From the NCBI RefSeq assembly GCF_003182355.1, contig NZ_QGTW01000010.1:154480-218479 (forward strand): a stretch of DNA of 64,000 bases, given 5' to 3'. Below, one piece after another: positions 35,606 through 44,928 of this stretch. The DNA comes from Cytobacillus oceanisediminis (lineage in GTDB: Bacteria; Bacillota; Bacilli; Bacillales; Cytobacillaceae). The translations under genes and the position numbers were made by a program. How positions within the stretch are numbered: position 1 is the first letter of the stretch; each line of letters opens with the position of its first letter. A model generated the notes under the pieces. The model did no database searches. It saw only the letters and a program-made list of their open reading frames with translations, and was not told where the DNA came from.

Positions 35606-37426
35606 TTGAAGCGATTGTTGAACAACGTAAAACCAAAAAAAGGAGAAAGTTTATATTCCATTTTATATAGGTCAGCCAAAGCCAACTATTTTGAACATTT
35701 AGGTTCTATGCTAAAAGAAATTGGACACTTCATCTATTCGAACAATTGCAACTACATCAAAAAGGGACAAGCTGCTACACCTGTTCTAGAAGAATTAGCA
35801 GAGGTGCTGGGATTAGATATATATGAGCATACATTAAATCAATTCGATTACGCCCTGGTTGACTGTATGGATTACTCTTCGAAAAAAGCAAAAGAATTTC
35901 AATCGCATCGAGTTTATGAAAAATATGGGACTAAATATTGCTCTGCTTGTGTTCAAGAGGACTTCTATCATAAATTAGAGTGGGATATATCTCTTCTAAC
36001 AACCTGCCAAAAACATAATACAGTTCTTATTGATGCCTGTCCAAAGTGTAAAGGAAATATTTTGCTTGGTCGCTTTATGGCAAACCGCTGTAGGTGTGGA
36101 TTTCAGTTTAATCAAGCCCACTCTGTTGTTGAAAGTGACAAATTAGTGACCGCTGCACAGAAAGCGATATATAAAATTCTTTTTAATAAAGAAGAAGGTG
36201 TAAAGGAATCCATTAAGGATTATTTTTATATTTTTTTTCATATGTGTTTTCTATTAGATAAAGTAAATGTAGAGGAACTATCATCGTTTAAAAATATTGA
36301 TTCTGTAAGTAAAACAAACTTTTTACGTCTAAACACAGACACAAGAGACGTAATGATGATGAGATATATAACTGCCGCTGCAAATGCATTTACATCTCAG
36401 CCTGATATATATTTAAAAGAACTTTTAATGGCTATCGATAACGTCAAAATTAGTTCAATAGATTCGTATAAAAATATGTTTGGTTATTTAAGGAAAATAT
36501 TAAAATATGAAGATAGCACTCTATACCAGAAAGTGTATGATAAGTATATCCTTGAGCGTAAAGATATTTATGCCAATGAACAGGAGTTGTTCAAAGGGAA
36601 ACTTGAAGATAAAAAATTTATTACTCGTATAGAAGCTTTTAAGATGATAAAGAGTGAATGGACCACCTTACAGAACCTCTGCGACTATGGATTATTAAAG
36701 TTGCATAAAACAACGAATGGCGATAGGGATATTTATTTGATTGAAAAAGAAAGTGTGCAAAATTATTTAAAAATGAAGAAAGAAAGCATGACATTGAATC
36801 AACTCACAACCTATTTAGGAGTGAACTTCCGTATTGCTACCAAATTGGCTGAAAGAGGGTTTATCAATGCTCTGCACGGACCTAAGAAAGATGGGTATCA
36901 AATTTGGTACTTTAATCGTAATGAAGTTGAATCATTTTTGATTAGTTTCACTGCAAGAGCAAAAAAGAAAATAACTAAACCCAATAGTAAGTGGACTCCA
37001 TTTGAGACTGCTAATTGTTCTTTACGCTCAGTGGGTCTAGATACTATTGACCTTATTGAATTGCTGCAAAAGGGAATGCTTTCATACTCGATTTTAAAAG
37101 ACCAGCAAAATATAAAAGGGATATGTATAAATGCCTTTGAACTGGATAAATTCATCAATTTGAAACAAAAGGAATTGATTAAACAGTTTGGTTTTCGAAT
37201 GAAACAATTGCAAAAAGTTTTCAGGGTAGGGGAACCAAGAATAAGGAAATGGATTGAAGAGGGCAAAATAAGTATGCCCTGTGAAAAGACAAATTGGTGC
37301 GGAACAAAAAGTAAAGTTTTCTCAATCGACGAAACAAGAAAAGCTCTAATGGTGATAAAGGGGTGGGAGCTCTCAGTAGCAGATGAGTATTTAAATTCAA
37401 TGTTAGAGAGTGATAAATTTCTCTGA
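35606..37426 (+). CDS. tniQ: TniQ/TnsD-family target-selection protein 2
   Basis: A 606-residue TniQ-family protein. The N-terminal domain has ESLYSILYRSAKANYF and zinc ligands CSAC, CQKH, CPKC and CRCG. The C-terminal half carries repeated helix-turn-helix units (ITRIEAFKMIKSEWTTLQN; MTLNQLTTYLGVNFRIATK). It is similar in plan to, but clearly diverged from, the protein at 30504. TTG 35606 is the likely start, with GGGGAGGGGTGA just upstream. It begins about 60 bases after tnsC and is probably in the same operon. Confidence 0.87.
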   Translation: MKRLLNNVKPKKGESLYSILYRSAKANYFEHLGSMLKEIGHFIYSNNCNYIKKGQAATPVLEELAEVLGLDIYEHTLNQFDYALVDCMDYSSKKAKEFQSHRVYEKYGTKYCSACVQEDFYHKLEWDISLLTTCQKHNTVLIDACPKCKGNILLGRFMANRCRCGFQFNQAHSVVESDKLVTAAQKAIYKILFNKEEGVKESIKDYFYIFFHMCFLLDKVNVEELSSFKNIDSVSKTNFLRLNTDTRDVMMMRYITAAANAFTSQPDIYLKELLMAIDNVKISSIDSYKNMFGYLRKILKYEDSTLYQKVYDKYILERKDIYANEQELFKGKLEDKKFITRIEAFKMIKSEWTTLQNLCDYGLLKLHKTTNGDRDIYLIEKESVQNYLKMKKESMTLNQLTTYLGVNFRIATKLAERGFINALHGPKKDGYQIWYFNRNEVESFLISFTARAKKKITKPNSKWTPFETANCSLRSVGLDTIDLIELLQKGMLSYSILKDQQNIKGICINAFELDKFINLKQKELIKQFGFRMKQLQKVFRVGEPRIRKWIEEGKISMPCEKTNWCGTKSKVFSIDETRKALMVIKGWELSVADEYLNSMLESDKFL

Positions 37427-37564
37427 TGTGTTTTAAACTACCTCAAGACTAGTATTCTACCGCAACTAGTTGCTTTAAACCTTCTTGTGAAATATTTTTG
37501 CCGTATTGACATCTTTAATTACGAAAAAGCAATTTTCAATTAACGATATAATATATTATAAATG

Positions 37565-37594
37565 AAATCACTCAAAATAGAGTGATTTTTTAAT
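37565..37594 (+). terminator. Terminator after the transposition genes
   Basis: AAATCACTC / GAGTGATTT stem around AAAATA with TTTTTAAT following, 140 bases after the second tniQ. Confidence 0.75.
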
Positions 37595-37668
37595 AAGATT
37601 TATTGGATTTTTATGTTAATATTAGAAATAAAATACAACAATAATTATTTTAAAAAGGGGGAAAGATT

Positions 37669-38193
37669 GTGAAATTGAAAATGTTTTTTACAGCATTTTT
37701 ATTGTGTTTATTTGTTTTAAGTGGTTGCCAATCATCAAAGGTTCAAGAAGTTCAAAAACCAATTGATGTAAGTTTGCCTAATGATATTTCTAACTTTGTA
37801 AATGAAAAGGATTTTGAAAAGATAGATTGGAGTAGGACATCTACCAAATTTAACACAGGTGAAGGAAGTGATATGGTCGGTAACAAAAATAAACTTGGAA
37901 TAATAGGACCAGAATTAAAACCTAATGAAGTCCAAAAGTGGTTGTGGCATTTTTGGGGAGCTGATAAAGGGGAATTTACAGTCGTGGGTTATAACAAAGA
38001 TACTTCAAAGATAAGTCCTTTTTTAAGTGACGGAGCTTGGTCAAGAAATGGTATCGGTGGCGGTAAAGTTAACGGAGCAGATGCGAGTATGCCTTCAAAT
38101 GTCGTTTTACCAGAAGCAGGTAAATGGGCACTCTTGGTTTATATTGATGGTAAGTTATTTGATACATTAGTGATTGATGTTAAAGACGAATAA
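37669..38193 (+). CDS. Lipoprotein, DUF4871-like
   Basis: A 174-residue predicted lipoprotein. The signal peptide ends in LSGC (Cys20). The mature part has GNKNKLGIIGPELKP, WLWHFWG and a beta-sandwich-like C-terminus, resembling DUF4871/YhfM-type Bacillus lipoproteins. Why it sits in the transposon is unclear. ATG is preferred among AAAAAGGGGGAAAGA-preceded starts; the frame starts GTG/ATT-free at 37669 (GTG). A terminator follows. Confidence 0.6.
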   Translation: MKLKMFFTAFLLCLFVLSGCQSSKVQEVQKPIDVSLPNDISNFVNEKDFEKIDWSRTSTKFNTGEGSDMVGNKNKLGIIGPELKPNEVQKWLWHFWGADKGEFTVVGYNKDTSKISPFLSDGAWSRNGIGGGKVNGADASMPSNVVLPEAGKWALLVYIDGKLFDTLVIDVKDE

Positions 38194-38222
38194 ACGACTT
38201 TAAATAATGTACAGAAAAAATT

Positions 38223-38253
38223 AGGCTTAGAGAGATTTCTCTAAGCCTTTTTT
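38223..38253 (+). terminator. Terminator after the lipoprotein gene
   Basis: AGGCTTAGAGA / TCTCTAAGCCT stem with TTTTTT, 30 bases after the stop codon. Confidence 0.88.
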
Positions 38254-38583
38254 GATATGATTTATACTGCGAATTCATTTGTATATTTTTTTCTATTTAA
38301 TCTGAGATTTAGCGTGTGATTCTTAATTTTGGACCCCAAAAGTGAACTTTTTGATATTTGTAATAATCATTGCATTTATATTGGTTATGCTTGATTGGGT
38401 AAAAAATCTGTCAATTTTCGCATTAAACTTAGCAAGAAACTTAGCTAGGTCTGATTGCATTAACCAATACATAGACCTTCAATATGAATTTCCCGGTAAA
38501 TAGAATGTATAAATATGTCAGGTAATAGAAATATGTGTTAGAATTAGGATAGTTAAATTCTTCGTTAATTGAGGAGATACAGT
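38254..38583. other. Gene-free stretch before the RNase HIII operon
   Basis: About 330 AT-rich bases. It holds a short palindrome TTTTGGACCCCAAAA near 38328 and no frame worth annotating. The operon promoter presumably lies here, but I see no clear pair of boxes. Confidence 0.4.
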
Positions 38584-39513
38584 ATGAATGCCAAAACGAA
38601 GTATGAGTATCTGGAGAACTTTAAGGGGTTACTTTTACCCAAAGGATTTACTATTACTGATATAAAGGAAATAAATTACGGCTTACAATTTACTATTAAA
38701 ATGAACCAGCTAAGTGGGCTGGTTAGAATCTATGAAAGCAAAAAAGGGGTTAGGCATGATTTCTCGCAAGTAAAAAGTTCTGAATTGCTGAATATGCTCG
38801 AAAATCATTTACATATCTCAACCCAGGTAAGTGGGAAGGACAAAGAAATACCCAAAAAGGAGAACACTGGTATGAGTAGGTTGCCTGATGAACTCATCGG
38901 TACAGATGAATCAGGTAAGGGCGATTACTTTGGACCTCTTGTAATAGCTGGTGTTTTGGTGTCAAAGTCTTCCGCTGACATACTAAAAGAGTTAGGGATA
39001 ACAGACAGCAAGAAAATGAGTGATAAGACAATTTTTGAACTCGCTCCCAAAATTAAAGAACTATGCACATATGCAATTGTACCTATCGGTAATCAGAAAT
39101 ACAACGAACTTTATAATAAAATCCAAAATCTCAATCGATTATTAGCATGGGGACATGCCAGGGTAATCGAAAACATCCTTACGACTCATAATTGCGAAAC
39201 AGTATTATCTGACCAGTTTGGGGATGAAACATTGATTCAGAAGGCGCTTTTAGAAAAAGGGAAAAACATTAAACTGTATCAAATGCCAAGAGCCGAGCAA
39301 AATATTGCAGTTGCCGCTGCAAGTGTATTAGCCAGGAATGAGTACGTGATGCGATTAAGCCAAATAGAGAGGCAGTATAAGCTGAAACTGCCAAAAGGGG
39401 CATCCACAGCCACACAGAATAGCGCCAAAGCGTTTCTAAAGCAATATGGCAAGGATGAACTATTAAATGTAGCAAAGCTCCACTTTAAGACAACTCAACA
39501 AATCCTTGGATAA
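38584..39513 (+). CDS. rnhC: Ribonuclease HIII
   Basis: A 309-residue RNase HIII, close to the usual 310 or so. The N-terminal TBP-like substrate-binding domain (DUF3378; 1-90) precedes the catalytic domain with GTDESGKGDYFGP, where Asp108 and Glu109 start the DEGK set. ITDSKKM, LSDQFGDE and AEQNIAVAAASVLAR are the other conserved blocks. The enzyme cuts RNA in RNA-DNA hybrids. This copy is in transposon cargo, not the housekeeping locus. It heads an operon ending in rnlA-rnlB and lies 11 bases before the next gene. ATG follows GAGGAGA. Confidence 0.92.
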   Translation: MNAKTKYEYLENFKGLLLPKGFTITDIKEINYGLQFTIKMNQLSGLVRIYESKKGVRHDFSQVKSSELLNMLENHLHISTQVSGKDKEIPKKENTGMSRLPDELIGTDESGKGDYFGPLVIAGVLVSKSSADILKELGITDSKKMSDKTIFELAPKIKELCTYAIVPIGNQKYNELYNKIQNLNRLLAWGHARVIENILTTHNCETVLSDQFGDETLIQKALLEKGKNIKLYQMPRAEQNIAVAAASVLARNEYVMRLSQIERQYKLKLPKGASTATQNSAKAFLKQYGKDELLNVAKLHFKTTQQILG

Positions 39514-39524
39514 ATGGTGATGCA

Positions 39525-40808
39525 ATGAATACATTATACCAACAGAAGGAACAGGCTAATGAGCTGAGAAAAAACGGTCTTCTAGAAGAAGCCCTTCCTT
39601 TGTATCAAACCTTGTGGGAAAGTGCTCAGGACAAGTTCAATGGTGCCGGGCTTTTACATTGTTTACGAAAGCTTAGAAGATTTGAGGAAGCCCTTCCTTT
39701 AGCTAAAGAACTTGAAAAGATACATATTGGGTTTGACTGGTGCCGCAGGGAAATCATTTGGACCTACATTGGCGGGTATCTGAACCGATTGACCGAAAAG
39801 GATACCATGGGTAAAACGCTTAATATTGCGAATCATATCCTTACCTTGCAACCTGATGACCTAGCCATGCAGAAGGTGGTTTTTGCTGTTTTGAAAAAGG
39901 CAAAGCAGTTAAAAAAAATGGACATTGCGTGTGAGTGGGTTGATAAGATAACTCCTGAAAACATTGACAGTACACCCATAAAGACGGAACGTGGCGACAC
40001 AGGTTGGAGCTATCAAACTATTTGGTATTTGCATAAAATCCGTTGCCTCATTCATCAAAATTTATTTAAAGATGCGATTGATATGGTTGATTTCGTCCTT
40101 CAGAATCCAAATGAAAAAGAAAAGTATTTTAAGAGATTAAAAGCTACTGCTCTATTGAAGCAAGGTGATATCGACGAAGCAGAAGCTATCCTTCAATTTT
40201 TATGCAAGGCAAGAAGAGTGGAATGGTGGCTTTTGTATGACTATGCGATGCTGATAAGTGAAAAAGGGGAAAAAACTGTAGCTCTTGACTATATGTATAA
40301 AGCCGCTAGTTCGGAGAAAAGGCTAGAAGGCATCTTAGGTCTTATTTTGGATGCTGCCAAACTGTCAAAGGAATTGAAGAGGATGGAGGAGTCCTTTTTC
40401 CATTTCCAGTTGGTCAAGCTGATTCGTGAAAAAAACGGTTGGAGCATTCAAGAGGAAATCTTAAAAGAACTCCAGGAATTATCCACTCAGCATGATTTCA
40501 ATTCTTCAGTAACCTTCCCTGAAGCGTTAAAAAAATGCCGTTCTTACTGGGGCGCTAATTTAACGGAGCCAAGTAGAAGCATGGAAAAAAAGAATAAGAG
40601 AACCAGTTTATCTGGGGTGGTTAAACTGGCTAAAGAGGGAGCTCCTTATTGTTTTATTCATTGCAATAAAGAATCGTTCTATTGTCTAATCTCAGACTTT
40701 CCTGCTTCTCCTGTTGATGGTATGTCCGTAAAATTTGATGCCATCCAATCGTACGACAAAAAGAAACAAAAGGAATCATGGAAAGCTGTTAACATTATTT
40801 CTAATTAA
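39525..40808 (+). CDS. TPR protein with C-terminal cold-shock-like OB domain
   Basis: A 427-residue protein. Residues 1-330 are helical repeats of TPR type (NGLLEEALPLYQTLWESA; GDIDEAEAILQFLCKA). The last 65 residues resemble a cold-shock domain: SGVVKL...YCFIHCN...FYCLISDF...GMSVKFDAI...WKAVNI. This suggests an RNA-binding scaffold. It is placed between RNase HIII and RnlA in one tight operon, so it may link the two ribonucleases; this is inference. ATG follows GGTGATG. Confidence 0.72.
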   Translation: MNTLYQQKEQANELRKNGLLEEALPLYQTLWESAQDKFNGAGLLHCLRKLRRFEEALPLAKELEKIHIGFDWCRREIIWTYIGGYLNRLTEKDTMGKTLNIANHILTLQPDDLAMQKVVFAVLKKAKQLKKMDIACEWVDKITPENIDSTPIKTERGDTGWSYQTIWYLHKIRCLIHQNLFKDAIDMVDFVLQNPNEKEKYFKRLKATALLKQGDIDEAEAILQFLCKARRVEWWLLYDYAMLISEKGEKTVALDYMYKAASSEKRLEGILGLILDAAKLSKELKRMEESFFHFQLVKLIREKNGWSIQEEILKELQELSTQHDFNSSVTFPEALKKCRSYWGANLTEPSRSMEKKNKRTSLSGVVKLAKEGAPYCFIHCNKESFYCLISDFPASPVDGMSVKFDAIQSYDKKKQKESWKAVNIISN

Positions 40809-40854
40809 TACTTGTACGGCTACAACGTAAATGCAAAACATGAGGTGAATTGGC

Positions 40855-41958
40855 ATGTCAAAGAATATCTTCAAGGCGCTGAACCTGGATAGAGAAAAAC
40901 TTCCTGTAATCATAAACGAATTTGCTCAAAAACGCTTTTCATCTTGTGAGGTATCTGATATTGAGCATATTAATGGAACACTCCACAGATGCACCATTCA
41001 GGCAGATTATAAAACCATCTTGCTGGACTTGTATTATTTAGAGAATGGCAAAACAACCCTCCGTCCATCTGGACAACATATGGATATCAGCACGGAGTTG
41101 GCGGCACATATTAAAGGGAATATTCAGTTCGCAGCAACGGATAGGACAGGTGATTATTCAGTATGTCCATTGGAAGAGGAAGAATTTGATTTCATCATTG
41201 CATTTCTTGAAGAGGGACTTGAGGGAGTAAAAAAGATTACTGAATCCCATCATGAGGAGCAGAAATATGTTCTGTATCAATTTCAAAGCAGCATTGCTGA
41301 TAAGATTACATTAAAGTATTATAAAACAACTAGCAGGCTTCAGATTCAGGGTAAACCCATGTATCTATATCAAGAGGTAACCTGCTTGCTCGCCAAAGAC
41401 TTTCAAAAATTTGATGAGGTTATCAAGAATCAATCGGAGTTCTTCAGCATAGAGATTAAACCGGAAGAAATTAGGGAAGAAATGCAGGAATTATTGCCTT
41501 CCGCGTATAATTATCTTGGAGAGAACCAAAGGAAAATCCTTTCTGTCTCATTAGCACTGCAAAAAATTGATATTCCTCTTGAGGATTATTCTTCCTTTGT
41601 CTTTCCCGCTTTAAAAACTCTTGAAGGGTTTATGAAGCAAATTCTCACATCCAACGGTATCAGACTATCCAAGAAGGAGACTATCGGAGATTTATTTGGG
41701 TATAACGGAATAACAGCCCGCCATGTATATTTATCCAAGGAAGGGAAAGAACTGAAGGATGGGGTCACCAAGACCTGGATGGAAACATTATATAATTATT
41801 ATGTAAAAGAAAGGCACAGCCTTTTCCATGTGGAGGATATGGATGTCTTTACACGAATCATTGAGTCCAAACAGGAGGCTGACCGAATCATCTCAAAGAT
41901 TATCGATATGATGGAGAAAGCTCACGAAGAACTTTCTAAAGTATCGCTCCCTAGTTAG
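40855..41958 (+). CDS. rnlA: RnlA-family ribonuclease toxin
   Basis: A 367-residue protein matching the E. coli RnlA plan (357 aa): a TBP-like N-terminal domain, a second repeat domain (about 95-205), and a helical HEPN-type C-terminal domain with LPSAYNYLGENQRKILS and the Arg320-x4-His325 ribonuclease motif. RnlA is the mRNA-degrading toxin of RnlAB, released when phage infection stops antitoxin supply. In E. coli RNase HI stimulates RnlA; here an RNase H gene is in the same operon. ATG has GAGGTGA upstream; rnlB starts 31 bases downstream. Confidence 0.88.
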   Translation: MSKNIFKALNLDREKLPVIINEFAQKRFSSCEVSDIEHINGTLHRCTIQADYKTILLDLYYLENGKTTLRPSGQHMDISTELAAHIKGNIQFAATDRTGDYSVCPLEEEEFDFIIAFLEEGLEGVKKITESHHEEQKYVLYQFQSSIADKITLKYYKTTSRLQIQGKPMYLYQEVTCLLAKDFQKFDEVIKNQSEFFSIEIKPEEIREEMQELLPSAYNYLGENQRKILSVSLALQKIDIPLEDYSSFVFPALKTLEGFMKQILTSNGIRLSKKETIGDLFGYNGITARHVYLSKEGKELKDGVTKTWMETLYNYYVKERHSLFHVEDMDVFTRIIESKQEADRIISKIIDMMEKAHEELSKVSLPS

Positions 41959-41989
41959 AGGTCCTTTTTTAAAGAAAAGGTGATATATT

Positions 41990-42346
41990 ATGAAAAATTA
42001 TGAAATACAAAAAGTGGATTATCATGAATATCCATATGTCATTTTTTCAACGTCATATGTGAATCCCATAGAGGACATAGATGACATTGAAGAAGAACTG
42101 AAGCCGCTTTTCAAAGGAAAAGTGGTGTTCGATTTGCTTTTGTCCAACGGTTTCACTTCAAATCGTTTTGTGGAGGCTGAGTTTGATGGTACGAGATTCA
42201 ATCACTCATCCTTCAAAGCTCTGAAAGATGTAAATGATTGTATCATAAAAGAAGCAAGTCACTTTTACAGTAGTCACTCTGGTTTACTGAAAAACGGTAT
42301 TTTGTCCAATGCCCATCAGTTTCTCATAAAAAAGGGTAAAATGTAA
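41990..42346 (+). CDS. rnlB: RnlB-family antitoxin
   Basis: A 118-residue protein of RnlB size (about 123 aa). The core KGKVVFDLLLSNGFTSNRFVEAEFDG fits the RnlB family. It follows rnlA directly. RnlB neutralises RnlA, in E. coli with help of RNase HI. ATG follows AAAGGTGA. A terminator lies about 230 bases downstream. Confidence 0.82.
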   Translation: MKNYEIQKVDYHEYPYVIFSTSYVNPIEDIDDIEEELKPLFKGKVVFDLLLSNGFTSNRFVEAEFDGTRFNHSSFKALKDVNDCIIKEASHFYSSHSGLLKNGILSNAHQFLIKKGKM

Positions 42347-42807
42347 TACTATATATTAGGTAACGTAGCTGTTGAATATATATATATGAAAATTTTATTA
42401 ATTGTTTCGTTACCCAATTGTGTCTAAGTGCATCCATGATAAAAGTTACAACTAAAAAACCATACTTAAAAAGGAGCCCTAATTTAATAACTGGTTCCAT
42501 TTTGAGGTTCACACAAGTTAAAACGCATCTTGTTATTCGCAGAACATCTCAGAGTAATTCACACATATAATCTCATTAGAAAACGCTATTGATTTCAACA
42601 ACAGCGTTTTTATTTTAACTAAATATATATAAATCAAAATGGAATTCAGCTTGAATTGAACTAGCGAATTCAATAATGTCATTCCGTAAATACATTGCTG
42701 GTGAGTCGTTATTCTCAATTTGAATCAATACGTCCTTTTGTTAAAATTTCAAGTATAGACAAAGTTTACAGATTTTAATAAATATCTGCTCGAAAAGAGG
42801 TGAAAAT
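42347..42807. other. Intergenic stretch with a terminator
   Basis: About 460 AT-rich bases. The hairpin AACGCT / AGCGTT with nested ATTG/CAAC pairing and TTTTTATTTT at 42580-42616 looks like a terminator. I see no supported gene; the two reverse-strand frames here have no ribosome sites. Confidence 0.5.
42580..42616 (+). terminator. Terminator downstream of rnlB
   Basis: AAAACGCT / AGCGTTTT arms with an AT-rich loop, then TTTATTTT. Confidence 0.7.
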
Positions 42808-43113
42808 ATGGCTTGGTTAGAAAACGGCAAACTAATATCAGATGCAGAAAGTCGAGAACTTATTTCTAAAGGTTTTCAATTTGTCGAAGGTGTTTTGAAG
42901 TCACCCGACGAAGTAAATGACTTAATAAAGTCTGGGTACACTAGACCACATTTAGCAGAGGGCTTACGATATACCTTAACTTCTAAAGAAGCGAAAAGTC
43001 TTGGAATTTTAGGGGGTGGAGTTTTAGGTGTTGGCTTAGTTTCTTGGGGAGCATGGAATGTTGGAAAGTTTGCAAAAAGTAAATTTGATATTAGAAAAAA
43101 AGAAAATCTCTAG
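42808..43113 (+). CDS. Small single-helix membrane protein
   Basis: A 101-residue protein. The N-terminal 70 residues are soluble and the Gly/Val-rich helix ILGGGVLGVGLVSWGAWNVG (about 70-90) precedes a basic tail. No family recognised. Start ATG has AAAGAGGTGAAA upstream. A terminator overlaps the stop codon. Confidence 0.6.
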   Translation: MAWLENGKLISDAESRELISKGFQFVEGVLKSPDEVNDLIKSGYTRPHLAEGLRYTLTSKEAKSLGILGGGVLGVGLVSWGAWNVGKFAKSKFDIRKKENL

Positions 43114-43141
43114 CCTATTTCAGACTAGAGATTTTTCTTTC
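43103..43141 (+). terminator. Terminator after the small membrane protein
   Basis: AAATCTCTAG / CTAGAGATTT stem with trailing Ts, overlapping the stop codon. Confidence 0.85.
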
Positions 43142-43622
43142 ACTTGTTCAACTAGTTGGGAGCTTTAATGGACCATTGAAATATAGAAAAAGGCTTAGAG
43201 GAAAAAAACTAAGTAGTTCAGTTTTTGTGGAGAAACAATGGTAATAGCATATTAAATTTTAAGACCAAATCGCATACTGATTTGGTCTTTTATTTATGTT
43301 GATATATCAATGTTTTTACTCGATGAAGTTATAAAATAACAGAGTGACAATAACTATTGTCAATGTGAAAATTAGGATGTAAAAAGGGTGTTAATTACTT
43401 TGCTAATTTTAATCCGAAGTATGCTCAATATACCTAAACCATTCTAAGAACATTCTACAACTTTTGTAAAAATCATCCGATAGTAACCTTGATTTTAAAG
43501 ATATAAGCGAACTTTATTTTAAAAGGAAAATGGAAAATTTATGTTAAAATAAATTTAAGTTTATTGAAGAAATAGAATATATTTGTTTCGAACAATTAAA
43601 TAGGTATTGAGGGGGAGCGAGG
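43142..43622. other. Intergenic stretch with an orphan terminator
   Basis: No gene seen. A second clear hairpin, AAGACCAAAT / ATTTGGTCTT with TTTATTT at 43261-43297, lies 120 bases past the previous terminator, so a short untranslated RNA between them is possible. Confidence 0.45.
43261..43297 (+). terminator. Orphan terminator
   Basis: Perfect 10-bp stem AAGACCAAAT / ATTTGGTCTT and T-rich tail with no open reading frame directly upstream. Confidence 0.7.
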
Positions 43623-44561
43623 TTGAAAATAGTAGAAACTGATTTCTTTATTTTAGATTCTTTATGTAATGGGGTATATACTGCTATTTCAAAACCTGGT
43701 CAGGGTGCTTGGAGTAATGCGGGTATTGTTGACTTGGGTGACAGCATACTTGTATTTGATTCATTTACTACCCCTTCTGCTGGTTATGAGTTAAGAAGAC
43801 AAGCTGAAGATATTACGGGGAAAAAAGTAAAATATCTAATTAATAGTCATTATCACGGAGACCACGTATTTGGAAACCAAGCATTTATGGATTCCACTAT
43901 TATATCTACAGCTAGGACAAAGAAATGGTGTAAAGAAAAAAATGAAATTGGTGATTTAGAAAAAGAAAAAAACGAAATGGAAAAATATCTAAATAACTTA
44001 AGAAATCAAATTGAAGTAACTCAGGATAGGATACGGATAGATAGCTTAACAAATCAGCTTAACGAAATGTCAAAAGTTCTTGATGATTTACCTCGTTTGA
44101 AACTTATCTTGCCATCCGTAATTTTCGAAGAGAAATTGGTTATAGAAGGAACTAAGAGGAAAGTTGAATTATATTGTTTAGGCGGAGGACATACTCCGAG
44201 CGATACTTTCATGTATTTACCTGAAGAGAAAATTGCCTTTATGGGTGATTTAATTACGGAGCGATTACATTTACCCATTTATAATCCTGATGAATTTAGT
44301 TCTATTTTACAGAAAGTAAAGGAAATGGATATAGAAACATTTGTGCCAGGTCACGGAAATGTTGGTGGTAACGAGTTGTTAAATACATTAGCTGGATATT
44401 TATCATTCTTAATTGAAAAGTCAAAGGAAGCACTGGAAAATATGCAAACATTAGAATCTTTTGTTTCGAAGTTTGATACACCTAACGAATATAAGGAATG
44501 GAAAGGTGTGAATGGCATCAACGATAACATTTCTAAAATTTATACATTTTATGCAAGATGA
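43623..44561 (+). CDS. MBL-fold metallohydrolase with coiled-coil insertion
   Basis: A 312-residue metallo-beta-lactamase-fold enzyme. The metal motif SHYHGDHVFGN is complete, with further ligands in GGGHTPSD, MGDLITE and VPGHGN. A charged helical insertion of about 45 residues (KEKNEIGDLEKEKNEMEKYL onward) interrupts the fold after the first motif. This is unlike typical beta-lactamases but seen in some quinoprotein-relay-type MBL proteins. The substrate is unknown. The start is TTG with GAGGGGGAGCGAGG upstream. It is the last gene of the transposon. Confidence 0.85.
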   Translation: MKIVETDFFILDSLCNGVYTAISKPGQGAWSNAGIVDLGDSILVFDSFTTPSAGYELRRQAEDITGKKVKYLINSHYHGDHVFGNQAFMDSTIISTARTKKWCKEKNEIGDLEKEKNEMEKYLNNLRNQIEVTQDRIRIDSLTNQLNEMSKVLDDLPRLKLILPSVIFEEKLVIEGTKRKVELYCLGGGHTPSDTFMYLPEEKIAFMGDLITERLHLPIYNPDEFSSILQKVKEMDIETFVPGHGNVGGNELLNTLAGYLSFLIEKSKEALENMQTLESFVSKFDTPNEYKEWKGVNGINDNISKIYTFYAR

Positions 44562-44610
44562 ACATTAGAGTTGGTTATACAAATTATTGGTCTAGAACAA
44601 AAAATAGTTG

Positions 44611-44640
44611 AAAAACGCTTGGAAATCTCCAAGCGTTTTT
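44611..44640. terminator. Terminator after the MBL gene
   Basis: AAAAACGCTTGGA / TCCAAGCGTTTTT perfect stem with a short loop. Confidence 0.9.
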
Positions 44641-44928
44641 ATGTGCTAACATTTATGCTAATTCAAATGCGTTTTATATTGTCTTTTAAAGTGATAAATA
44701 TATTGTTAATTTGTGTTTTCTCCACATTATCTGAACTACTTAGAAAAAAACCTCTAAGCCTTTTTGATGTGAAAAATGTTGTGATTTCCGTTGCGAATTG
44801 CCCTGTGATTTGGTTGTTTGCACCTCACAAGCAAACCCTTTAATCCACGGTTGGTTTCTTTTTTTGTTTGATTTTAGAAGGAAACTATTTTATCAATGAA
44901 AAAGTTCATTAGCAATAAAAATAGTCCT

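Noticed and set aside
38328..38342. TTTTGGACCCCAAAA as an insertion-sequence end
   Set aside because: It resembles some IS3-family termini, but there is no partner end or transposase nearby.
44571..44843. 90-codon open frame after the MBL gene
   Set aside because: It reads through a perfect terminator hairpin at 44611-44640 and has no ribosome site.
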